A stretch of 64,000 nt of DNA, from contig SSNP01000152.1 in assembly GCA_006937955.1 (NCBI GenBank), positions 142,147 to 206,146 on the forward strand, in the 5' to 3' direction. A program made the position numbers and the translations under genes. The notes beneath the pieces are model-generated. The model was not told where the DNA came from, made no database searches, and saw nothing but the letters and a program-made list of their open reading frames with translations. Positions within the stretch are counted from its first letter, which is position 1; each line of letters begins with the position of its first letter. Shown piece after piece: positions 23,087-31,835 of this stretch. Source of the DNA: Pachypanchax playfairii (taxonomy: Eukaryota > Chordata > Actinopteri > Cyprinodontiformes > Aplocheilidae).

Positions 23087-23808
23087 AATAATATAGGATA
23101 TATAACTTATCACTAAAACATAGAAAATAATACTAGCCTTAAATCTATTTATTGGCGGTTGGCAAGCAACAGTCGCTGCATACTAAATATTTTTATTTTT
23201 ACACAAAAGTACTAAAAATAAACAGCAAAATTGTGTGAAATAATGTGAAGGTGCCAGCTCTACTGCAACTGTTGCTGCTTCTGCTGCAGTATCAGCATCA
23301 TGCAGTATACCACTACAGCCACCTAAACCAACAACCCAGAGCTCTAAGAGACCATTTTTGCTGAAGTCTGTTTAAATTTAAATCTTTAAAGTTGAATTGT
23401 AAATATCTGGTTTTTGTATTTTATAATCTATTTTTTACATTTCATGTGGAATGAATAAATAAAAGCATATTTATATATTAAACATATATAACTCATTTTA
23501 CATTAGTAATTCATTTATGCATAATTTTATATTGTTGTTGCTAATAAACTTAATAAAGCAACAAAAGAACCTGAAGAGCTATTTGGGAGCCAAAATATCC
23601 GGCCCTTCTCAGCCGAGCCGAAAGAGCCGGTTCTCTGAAAAGAGCCGGACTTCCCATCACTAACCTGTACCTTCACCTTAAACTGCACTTCTATGTACTC
23701 CTGTCTACTCTCTTCTGTCCCCTCAGTGTCAATCTTCTTAGCTAACATATTTCTCTGTATACACTGTATACACTCCTGCACTTCCTCATTTCACCATCTT
23801 GTCTACTA

Positions 23809-25026
23809 CACTCACCGGCCACTTTATTAGGTACACCATGCTAGTAACGGGTTGGACCCCCTTTTGCCTTCAGAACTGCCTCAATTCTTCATGGCATAGA
23901 TTATACAAGGTGCTGGAAGCATTCCTCAGAGAGTTTGGTCCATATTGACATGATGGCATCACACAGTTGGTGCAGATTTGTCGGCTGCACATCCATGATG
24001 AGAATCTCCCGTTCCACCACATCCCAAAGATGCTCTATTGGATTGAGATCTGGTGACTGTGGAGGCCATTTGAGTACAGTGAACTCATTGTCATGTTCAA
24101 GAAACCAGTCCGAGATGATTCCAGCTTTATGACATGGCGCATTATCCTGCTGAAAGTAGCCATCAGAAGTTGGGTACATTGTGGTCATAAAGGGATGGAC
24201 ATGGTCAGCAACAATACTCAGGTAGGCTGTGGCGTTGTAACGATGCTCAATTGGTACCAAGGGGCCCAAAGAGTGCCAAGAAAATATTCTCCACACCATT
24301 ACACCACCACCACCAGCCTGAACCGTTGATACAAGGCAGGATGGATCCATGCTTTCATGTTGATGCCAAATTCTGACCCTACCATCCGAATGTCGCAGCA
24401 GAAATCGAGACTCATCAGACCAGGCAACGTTTTTCCAATCTTCTATTGTCCAATTTCGATGAGCTTGTGCAAATTGTAGCCTCAGTTTCCTGTTCTTAGC
24501 TGAAAGGAGTGGCACCCGGCGTGGTCTTCTGCTGCTGTAGCCCATCTGCCTCAAAGTTCGACGTACTGTGCGTTCAGAGATGCTCTTCTGCCTACCTTGG
24601 TTGTAACGAGTGGTTATTTGAGTCACTGTTGCCTTTCTATCAGCTCGAACCAGTCTGGCCATTCTCCTCTGACCTCTGGCATCAACAAGGCATTTTCGCC
24701 CACAGAACTGCCGCTCACTGGATATTTTTTCTTTTTCGGACCATTCTCTGTAAACCCTGGAGATGGTTGTGCGTGAAAATCCCAGTAGATCAGCAGTTTC
24801 TGAAATACTCAGACCAGCCATTCTGGCACCAACAACCATGCCACGTTCAAAGTCACTCAAATCACCTTTCTTCCCCATACTGATGCTCGGTTTGAACTGC
24901 AGGAGATTGTCTTGACCATGTGTACATGCCTAAATACACTGAGTTGCCCCAATGTGATTGGCTGATTAGAAATTAAGTGTTAACGAGCAGTTGGACAGGT
25001 GTACCTAATAAAGTGGCCGGTGAGTG
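23809..25026 (-). mobile_element. Tc1/mariner transposon (DD36E), copy 1
   Basis: 1218 bp between TA dinucleotides (23807-23808 and 25027-25028). Terminal inverted repeats start cactcaccggccactttatt and are close to perfect at both ends. It carries a nearly full transposase frame on the minus strand. It is inserted into the RTE LINE linker region. Confidence 0.95.
23901..24878 (-). CDS. Tc1-family transposase, C-terminally truncated by a stop
   Basis: Cut-and-paste transposase acting in the nucleus on its own terminal repeats. The 325-residue frame starts at the ATG shared with family members (MGKKGDLSDFERG). Two helix-turn-helix units follow (about residues 12-50 and 65-115), separated from the catalytic domain by a basic SSRRPRR linker. 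Catalytic residues visible are D155 (AWSDESRF), D245 (FQQDNAPCH) and E282 (LNPIEHLWD). There are 36 residues between D245 and E282, so this is a DD36E enzyme, not the DD34E of classical fish Tc1. A TAA immediately after QHLV removes the last 20 residues that are present in copy 2. Those residues are C-terminal to the catalytic core, so partial activity cannot be excluded, but full function is unlikely. Expression signal: none visible beyond the terminal repeat. Confidence 0.93.
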   Translation of the reverse strand: MGKKGDLSDFERGMVVGARMAGLSISETADLLGFSRTTISRVYREWSEKEKISSERQFCGRKCLVDARGQRRMARLVRADRKATVTQITTRYNQGRQKSISERTVRRTLRQMGYSSRRPRRVPLLSAKNRKLRLQFAQAHRNWTIEDWKNVAWSDESRFLLRHSDGRVRIWHQHESMDPSCLVSTVQAGGGGVMVWRIFSWHSLGPLVPIEHRYNATAYLSIVADHVHPFMTTMYPTSDGYFQQDNAPCHKAGIISDWFLEHDNEFTVLKWPPQSPDLNPIEHLWDVVEREILIMDVQPTNLHQLCDAIMSIWTKLSEECFQHLV

Positions 25027-25049
25027 TAGATTCTTACTTACTAGATTCT

Positions 25050-25253
25050 TCAGATCTGCTGCAGCACAGACTGCTACAGGAGATCCTTCCTGTCTACAGC
25101 TAGAACCCTCTACAGGAGATCCTTCCTGTCTACAGCTAGAACCCTCTACAATGGCTCCCTGAAGAATTAAGAACTAAGCTACAACAACACTTAATTTCCC
25201 TTCGGGGATTAATAAAGTATTTTTGATTTGATTAGATTTTTTTTTTATTTGAT
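25050..25253 (+). mobile_element. LINE 3' end with duplicated coding unit
   Basis: Encodes the C-terminal YRRSFLSTARTLYNGS motif of a fish LINE, followed by the usual tail (ctacaacaacacttaatttc, ggggattaataaagt, tttgatttgatt). The 36-bp unit tacaggagatccttcctg... occurs twice in tandem (25074 and 25110), adding 12 residues in frame. The same unit is present six times at 50779-50995. Confidence 0.75.
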
Positions 25254-25596
25254 TTCCTCCCAGATGACACACTAAGGACTCTCCTGCCCGTCTCCTTGAT
25301 CACACTAGCTGTATTTGTCCAGTCATCTGGAAGCACCTCCTGTCCACCCAGAGTCTGTCTCAACTCCACCCTGAAAGCAGCGCAACACTCTTCCTATTCA
25401 GCTTCCATCACTTTGTCTTCTGCTCTGTCTTTGTTCTCTTCATCTTCTTCACCACCAGAGTCATCCTACATTCCACCATCCTATGCTGTCTGGTTACACT
25501 CTCTCCTACTACTACTGTACAGCCACTAATCTCCTTCAGATTACATTGTCTACACAAGATGTAGTTAACTGTGTGTTTCCACCTCCACTCTTATAA

Positions 25597-26937
25597 TGCT
25601 CCTTTTCCACCAACGAAATCGGCACAGCTCACTTGTGTGCGGTACGGTATAGCGCAGAACGACTCGCTTGAGCGGTGGAAATAGAATGTGGGATGGGGTG
25701 GGGACATGGGCGTGCTCAGCTTACCAGTAGCGTGAAAGGTCAGTGAATTCATTAACTGCCACAAGAGACGTAAACAAATCAACCAACTCGAATGGTAACG
25801 GCTAACACTGTGTAGCTACCGCTATACACACTTCACAATCTTTCATTTCTGCTCCTTTGCACTATTACCTCAATTAATTAATGTGAAAGCACAAAGATGT
25901 GAATTATGGCGAACATGCTGACAGCTGCCTCCGTTTTTTTCACCTTGAAGTAAAACCTCTATGGGATTAATGACACATTTTTTAGCTCTGCACACTTTTA
26001 TTGAAAGACAAAACATTCACATATGTACATAATCACAACTTTTGGGCCAACAGTTACTTTTTTCGGTTTGCCACCACCTAAACCAGGCAGCAAAATACCA
26101 AAAGAAAGCACTGGTTAAAATGTTCTGGCACCAGCTTTTGTCTTCTGAGATCAGAGCTGCTTCTCCTCCACCGACCCAGGCTGGTCTCGGGCACAGCAGC
26201 AGAGTGTTTGTCTGTCTCCCACAAATGTACTAATCCTACAAGTCTGTGGTATTTCGTTTTCTTTTACCTGGACAAAAAAGAGGCATCCGTCATCTGTGTG
26301 TCGGTGCAGACTGGCACAACAACGTGACTACATGCCCTCGAGTGAGATCGCTACAAGAGGTTTTCATGAGCTGCTGCATCAAAGTATTTAAAGCGCTTAA
26401 AATTAATCATAACTCACCGTTGTCTGACATCAAGGATGATCGGGTGTTGCTGCTCCAGTTGCTCCCTTGCTCGGTGTCCATCTCCCGGCGAGCTTCTCCC
26501 CTACCCGCGCTGAAGCCGGGCAGAGCTAACAGGCTAACCGCTCTACTCTGTCCTGTTTGTCTGGTCTTTCCCCCAAAACAGCTTCCATTTCATCGTACCA
26601 CTTCCATGTTTGCGGTCTGCCACTCCGGCCGTTGTGGTCCGGTAATCACATTTAAGATTTTAAGTTATTGCCAGAAATCACATCATGTGATCAGTCAGGC
26701 CAATCAGTGGCTACCACTACGTAGGTGTCATCTCACTGGTATCAGTTTACTGGATCAATCAGTAGACAGGTGGGCATGTTGGCCAGCTTTGGGCCGCTTC
26801 AGACTCAAGCTCAGGTGGTCTGAAAAACCAGGCCAGCTCAACGTGGAATGGCGCGGTTAAGACCTGCGAAAGGCGGTGGAAAAGGGGGGGCTAAAGTGAA
26901 CCAAGCCGTACCGTGTTCTGTCGGTGGAAAAGGGGCA
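25597..26937. mobile_element. PIF/Harbinger-like non-autonomous element with TAA target duplication
   Basis: Ends are tgctccttttccaccaac and the inverse of tgccccttttccaccgac (16 of 18 matching), flanked by TAA on both sides (25594-25596, 26938-26940), as expected for PIF/Harbinger. The 1341-bp body contains a minus-strand Myb/SANT-like fragment (26526-26639). The 204-codon plus frame at 26246-26860 has no family features. It interrupts the RTE LINE between linker and endonuclease. Confidence 0.75.
26526..26639 (-). pseudogene. Myb/SANT-like (trihelix) domain fragment
   Basis: A minus-strand frame ending at a stop (26526-26528) reads DHNGRSGRPQTWKWYDEME, then AVLGERPDKQDRVERLAC. The KDxNxxSG and WYDEMEAVLG patterns are typical of the last helix of the Myb/SANT-like DNA-binding domain found in many teleost transposon-derived proteins. 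The first two helices are absent: upstream the frame meets stops, perhaps at a lost exon junction. PIF/Harbinger elements need such a protein as the DNA-binding partner of the transposase, which fits its host element. Only the end of the domain is left, so no function is expected. Confidence 0.6.
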
Positions 26938-26989
26938 TAAGTGACTCTATGTTCTAGTCTCTTCTGAAGGTATTCACTACAGCCATTTC

Positions 26990-27241
26990 TATTCATTTTG
27001 GAAAGTCTACCACCATCTGTCCTTCTGCATTCCTGTTCTGGATAACAAACCTTCCCATCACTTCCTCATCACCCCTGTTACCAGCGCCAACATGTCCATT
27101 AAAGTCTGCTCCGATCACCACTCTCTCACCTCTGGAGATACTCTGCATCACTTCATCTAACTCACTCCAGAATTTCTTTTTCTTTTCCAGCTCTTCTCTG
27201 TCAATGAGCACACCTTTCTCCTCTCCAGTAACAGCACTCAG
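26990..27241 (-). pseudogene. RTE LINE endonuclease domain fragment
   Basis: The minus frame includes EELEKKKKFWSELDEVMQSI, then RGERVVIGADFNGHVGAG and GDEEVMGRFVIQNRNAEGQM. GADFNGHVG is the conserved GDFN-type motif of apurinic-like (APE) endonucleases of RTE LINEs, which nick target DNA before reverse transcription; the following RN.EGQ.VVDF is also family-typical. The N-terminal catalytic part and the DSDH end are absent. It is the 5'-most recognisable piece of the LINE spread over 18690-27241. The frame opens with an alternative start context, so no intact protein is implied. Confidence 0.8.
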
Positions 27242-28888
27242 AAATCAGAGGGTGTACACTGTGTGATGAAACATAGGAAGAAAACTGAAAGGGAGGTTTG
27301 CAAAAGTGAGAGAAGATTATTGGTAAATTGAAAAAAAAAAACAGTATTGTACAACATTTATCTTACATTTGCTTCCATAATAACAGTTTTACCATCCATT
27401 ATATTGTTTCACTCTCTTCCCAACCTGTTTATACACTTGCTTTGTTGGGTATTAAGGAAAGTTATCTGATACCATAGCGCTAGTCCTTTAAAGAAAACAA
27501 CATTGAAATCCATAAATCTGAATCTGGAATTTAGAACAGGAAAACATGTAGAAACCCTGTCTGTGTCAACAACACATTTTTGTGCATGTGTGTATAAAAT
27601 GTCTCATCTCCTACCAGGAACAACTTTTGCAATGATACTCCTAAAAGTTTCCCTATACCAGCCGGGAGTCAAGAATACAGTTTTTTCATACCTATTTTTG
27701 CTCTTCTAACTTGCTCAAGGACATCTCAGGAGTTTTAATACACACTAACATGTAAGCTGAGCTCTCATACAGCACAACATAACAATAATATTGCACAAGA
27801 AATTGAAGATTGACATTATTTTGCCCCAGAGACCTTTTTTATTCACCTCTTAGTTAAGCTATGCTCAATGTATCAAGCAGAATCTAAGGAATAAATTTGT
27901 GAGCCAGCTGCCCAGATGGATTGATTGATGGAAGGAACAAAGATAGCTGTGAGAAATGTATTCTGATGGCCCTGGAGCTGATAAGTACAACCCATAGGCT
28001 ATCAAATGATGACTTTCTGAGCTCCAAACCAACAGTCTGCATGCTTAAGTAAAAAGAGAGCCAGAGAGTGAGTGGATCTTGGCGTAAAATGGGAGGGAGG
28101 ATTTTGATGGCAGACAGCTAACTGGATTAGCGTGAATAATAATACCAGCAAAGGTTAATGTTTACAGATTCAGAGAGGCTAATGCGGGGCAGGACTTTTT
28201 AATGGATGTAACAGGTCAATGGCACTGGTTAATAGTCAAACTAAATGGCTTGTGATTAGCATCTAAGATAGTCTGTAATAGAGTGTGACCAGTAGATTTA
28301 TGGTGGAACAAATGATTATTTTACTCACACAAATTTGCAGAAATTTCTTGCTAAGCTGACATTTTTACATCTCTGTAAAGTTCTCTTCTAATGATGAGTT
28401 GTTAAGTTTTAACTGAAGAAAGACTGGTTGAAAGAATAGAAAAGAATTAAGGTTTTCTCAAAAAAACTACCTATTGATGACCATGTTTACAGACAGTAGA
28501 CACTCTATATCTGGTATCAACATGTCCTGTGGGCCCGGAGGGTTGTGGATGCGAATCACCATTTTTTTCCATCAAATATCCTTATTTTTTTTCCATTTTT
28601 TACATATTTGTTTGACTAATTTAATTAAATGTTGGGGATTTTCTGAATAATTCAGATGACTCAGTTTCTAAAGTTATTTTATGTATGTCTTTATTTTAAC
28701 CCTATAACCGCCAGAGTTTTCTCAGCAAATTCAGATCTTTGGACAGCATTCTTTCAAAAGGCTATAGTTTAATAACTGTGTGAGATAAAAGCATAGTGTA
28801 AGTGAAATAAATCATTGATTGACCAAGAGTTTCTGAAAGTAACAAATTCAATGAGGACCAAACCTTCTTGCATAGGTCTTTCAGCATA
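27242..28888. other. unique sequence, possible regulatory DNA
   Basis: No gene and no recognisable repeat. The block 28040-28270 (around agctaactggattagcgtg, ggttaatgttta) is dense in homeodomain- and forkhead-type core words and lacks low complexity, the appearance of vertebrate conserved non-coding elements. Conservation cannot be tested from one sequence. Confidence 0.35.
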
Positions 28889-29225
28889 TGCAAGAAGCTC
28901 CTGTGGATGTTTGCCAGTATCCTTTTCTAGGCTGTGGTGTGCTGGGGGAGCATCACAGCAAAAAAGGTCTCATCCAGGCTGGAAAAACTAATCAGGAGGG
29001 CCGGGTTCTGTGGTTGGCATGAAGCTGGACACTCTGGTGACAAGACACTGAAGAAATTGCTGGCCATTATGGACAATGCCAGGCATCCTCTGCACACTGT
29101 CTTAAAAACCCAGAGGAGTTTGTTCAGTGACAGGCTGCTTCTCCCCAAGTCCAGGACCAGCAGACTTTAAAACTCCATCAAACTATTCAACTCCTCACTG
29201 GAGGTGGGAGGAGGAGAACAAGGGG
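28889..29225 (+). pseudogene. LINE ORF2 C-terminal fragment
   Basis: A plus-strand frame with one early stop reads KKLLWMFASILF, stop, AVVCWGSITAKKVSSRLEKL, IRRAGFCGWHEAGHSG, then TLKKLLAIMDNARHPLH and TQRSLFSDRLLLPKS. This is the region C-terminal to the RT core in fish LINEs (the LIRRAGS...HPL motif set), where the W-G and IM-NA-HPLH signatures are diagnostic. The RT catalytic part, endonuclease and 3' tail are missing; the fragment runs into an (AT)n microsatellite. It is related to the LINEs at 25050 and 50679, because the missing end would be the YRRSF motif. Confidence 0.75.
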
Positions 29226-29256
29226 ATGGAGCTGAACAGTGAATTCTGAACAATGA

Positions 29257-29258
<2 letters not shown>

Positions 29259-29309
<51 letters not shown>
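29259..29309. repeat. (AT)n microsatellite
   Basis: About 25 uninterrupted AT units. Confidence 0.95.
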
Positions 29310-29311
<2 letters not shown>

Positions 29312-29654
29312 CACTTTTGTTCCGAGTTACGACATGCTTTTCAAAGGCGGTAAAATATGAGCAAAATTAGAAGCCGCAAACAGTTTCAGGTTTGATAAAT
29401 CACACTGTGCCTGGAACTCCCACTTATTTACATGTTCTCCTCCCAATATTTTGCATCTTCTGACAGAAACACCCACATTGCATATTCATCAAGGGCAAAG
29501 GCGCAAAAATGACTTTGCGCGTCTAGCGGCAGGTTTAACAGGCGCAGCTTTGCCTGCCCACCGTTAGTAAATCACCTGCTGCTTGCATTTGCGGCCGCTG
29601 AGCGGTTTGCACCTGTTTTAACAACCGCAAACCTTTGATAGATCAGGCTCATAG
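29310..29654. other. possible MITE, unresolved
   Basis: The left part has gccgcaaacagtttcaggtt and gataaatc; the right has aaccgcaaacctttgatag and gatcaggc. These gcaaac/gat-aa-c words are partly mirrored and the middle is CpG-rich (gtctagcggcagg, gcggccgctgagcgg), as in a known teleost miniature family. I cannot align clean terminal repeats. Confidence 0.3.
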
Positions 29655-30465
29655 ACTCCAGTCAGTTGAGGCAGAAGGTCTCATCCTAGTTCTAGTTCTG
29701 CTGGAGGTTCTTCCTGTTAAAAGGAAGTCCTTCCTTTCACCTGTCGCCTAGTGCTGCTCAGGATGGGTAACCTGGCTCTGCCAGATCTATGTGTTGCCCC
29801 ACCTCTTGTCGAGTTGAGGAAACACATACATCGGGAACCGCTCCATTTGAAACCATCTATAAAAGGGAGGGACATCAGGTATAATATTTTAAGCTGATTG
29901 GAGGACGCGCCAGCAAGTGTCTGACTTTGATAATTTGTCTTTAGCCAATCACAGCAAATCAAGCTCTTGCAAATCCATTCGGGAGAAAAACACAGACATC
30001 GTTACCACTAAGAAAAGCAAAACACATCTTTACCATCAAGAAATGTACAAAGTTCTTACCTTTGCTCACTTTTCAATGAAGAGATCGTCTCTAGTCCTAA
30101 AACTGTTTCAATAGCTTCTTCATGGCACTTGCTGCCAATTATACCTGAACACCCGTCCCAAAGCACAATGCAAACACATGATTGGTCCAAAATTTTTTGG
30201 ACCGAAATAGATGGTTTTCAGTGGAGCGGTACAAGACGGATTTTTGTGGGTTTGGAAAACTTCTAATCTCGCGAGAATCCATCTTTCAGCGCAATGTTAC
30301 AGGATGGGCAATTGTGTTGAATTGATGATTCAACCCATTTAGCTGTTCCTTATGTATGAAATGTTTTATTTTTTACCAATTGATTTGGTATTTTTGTAAA
30401 GTGTCTTGAAATTACTTTGTTATGAACTGGTGCTTTATAAATAAAAATGAATTGAACTGAATAGA
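29655..30465 (+). repeat. LINE-related 3' region, split by a 532-bp insertion
   Basis: The left part (29655-29767) has ctgctggaggttcttcctg and ctgtcgcctagtgctgctca. The right part (30309-30465) continues with aattgtgttgaattgatg and ends in aagtgtcttgaaattac and ttataaataaaaatgaattg. Together they form one teleost LINE 3' region. The break holds the element at 29768-30299. Confidence 0.65.
29768..30299. mobile_element. MITE family T with 9-bp target duplication
   Basis: 532 bp flanked by perfect 9-bp repeats caggatggg (29759-29767 and 30300-30308). The ends taacctggctctgccagat and taacattgcgctgaaagat (inverse of the right end) agree at 14 of 19 positions. A 9-bp duplication suggests the Mutator (MULE) superfamily. 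No coding capacity. A second, truncated copy lies at 61128-61450. Confidence 0.75.
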
Positions 30466-31689
30466 AACAGAATGAAATGTTTAAATGGTCACAATAGTTA
30501 TTTTTAATAAAGTCTATTACTGAGCTAAAAGATGCAAAATATCAGAGACCACTCTATAAGTAACATCACAATATAATACAGTAATATTGGTAAATTTGCA
30601 ATACTCTCCACAGTTTTAACACTGACTCTGCAACTAGCCATTAAAGATAAGTGATCCTATTTTTCATTATCATCAAAGTGAACTGCATGTGAAGTTTTTT
30701 TTTATTAATTCTGAGGCAGAATTTCTCGCTCAAAGCCATCTTTATTATGAATGTATGTAATTACTTTGGCTCAATGGCAGTCCCTCCTCATTTCTCAGCC
30801 TGTGTATTAACAAGGCCATTGTTAAACTTAATCAATGTAGCTCATGGCTCTTAGGAAATGATGGGGGCGGTAAAGATGAATAGTGCTGACATTCTCAATT
30901 TAGAATCCATCAGTAAGTCATAAGTGGTAAGCAGGGTGAGAATTATTTCTGGCTGTTTCTCTTCAAATCTGACTGATTCGTTAGGTGTTTCCAGGTCATT
31001 AAATAAGCCATTTCTTTTCACTGTGAATGATTTGGGAATAGTTCTGCAACACATAAAATATACTTTTCCCTTTTATTCTGTGCAAAACTTTGCAGGTCTT
31101 TTGTCCTGATTGATAGATAGTTTGATATCTATGCATTACATCAGTCAATTTGATCAGTGGGCTCTCATTCGATAATCTGTGAAGCTCTACAATGATGGAA
31201 ACTCACATCTATTTGCTCCTCCAATAATGAAGTGTCATGTGTTTGCCTTTGTGGGAGATTATAATTTCCTTCCCAAGAAACGTCATTCTTTACAGTTTAA
31301 AACATTTTCTATCATTCATTCATTCATACACTCCGTCACTCAGAGCAGCAGGAATAATACTCGTTTCTGCCACCCTGTGGTAGTTAGTAGACATGACGGG
31401 GTTGTGATCATTACTGTCCTGTGGTGTTGGAAATAAAAGCCATTATTTTCTAGTATATTTTTAAAGAAAACCCTGGTGCATTTTTGATTTCTGAAAGAAA
31501 AGAAAGGGACAGAAAAATTTAAAACAAACAGTAAAGAATCTGCATTACAAATATAGTTTTGATAGACATCCAACCCTCAATGCTGGCAGATATAAAACAT
31601 CTGGGAGGTCCACTAACAAACCTAAATTTCCAGTGAGGACTATAACAACTCTAAATACTCAAACGAAAGTCTGGGTTATGAAACCCAAT
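30466..31689. other. unique sequence, possible regulatory DNA
   Basis: No gene. The 30690-31010 block, including gccattgttaaacttaatc and gattcgttaggtgtttccag, is complex, repeat-free and has the look of a conserved non-coding element; this is untested. Confidence 0.35.
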
Positions 31690-31835
31690 CATCCACACAT
31701 GATTCAGAGTTGTTAATTAACCTATCACAAATAAATTTGGTTTGTAGGAGGAAGTGAGTCCCGAAAGAAAACCCACAAATGCATGGGAAGAATATTCCAA
31801 CTCCATAAAGAAAGGTGTAAAGATGACCAGGTAGA
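31690..31835 (-). repeat. family C repeat fragment, reverse orientation
   Basis: Contains ttggtttgtaggaggaagtg, gaaagaaaacccacaaatgc and ccaactccataaagaaaggt, the reverse of the family C body at 9823-9915. Only the middle of the element is present. Confidence 0.65.

Larger units (their letters stand above)
20452..23658. mobile_element. hAT element (agagccgg type) carrying two solo LTRs and a SINE
   Basis: The right end, read on the minus strand, is tagtgatgggaagtccggct followed by repeated agccgg words, the terminus of a well-known fish hAT family. The left edge (20452) begins with agagccgcctcttag and attgggagc, the subterminal text of the same family. Between them lie LTRs at 20767-21549 and 21814-22638 and a SINE at 22749-23086; removing them leaves about 1.3 kb. 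No usable transposase frame remains. The exact left end and TSD are not resolved. Confidence 0.55.
18690..27241 (-). mobile_element. RTE-type LINE, one copy fragmented by nested insertions
   Basis: Minus-strand LINE pieces occur in collinear order: 18690-18801, 19537-19693, about 19990-20451, 23659-23808, about 25027-25050, 25258-25596 and 26938-27241. The lower pieces (e.g. acctcaacatttttatttctg, gatgtccctacacctgctcc) belong to the reverse transcriptase and downstream region. The 25258-25596 piece covers the linker, and 26938-27241 is the endonuclease. Joined, the pieces amount to roughly 2 kb spread over 8.5 kb. Stops and indels are frequent. The breaks coincide with the ends of separately defined elements, which is the main evidence that the pieces were once contiguous. 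Confidence 0.7.

Noticed and set aside
26246..26860. 204-codon open frame
   Set aside because: Lies within the TAA-flanked element; product is without recognisable domains, while the opposite strand has a genuine Myb/SANT fragment.
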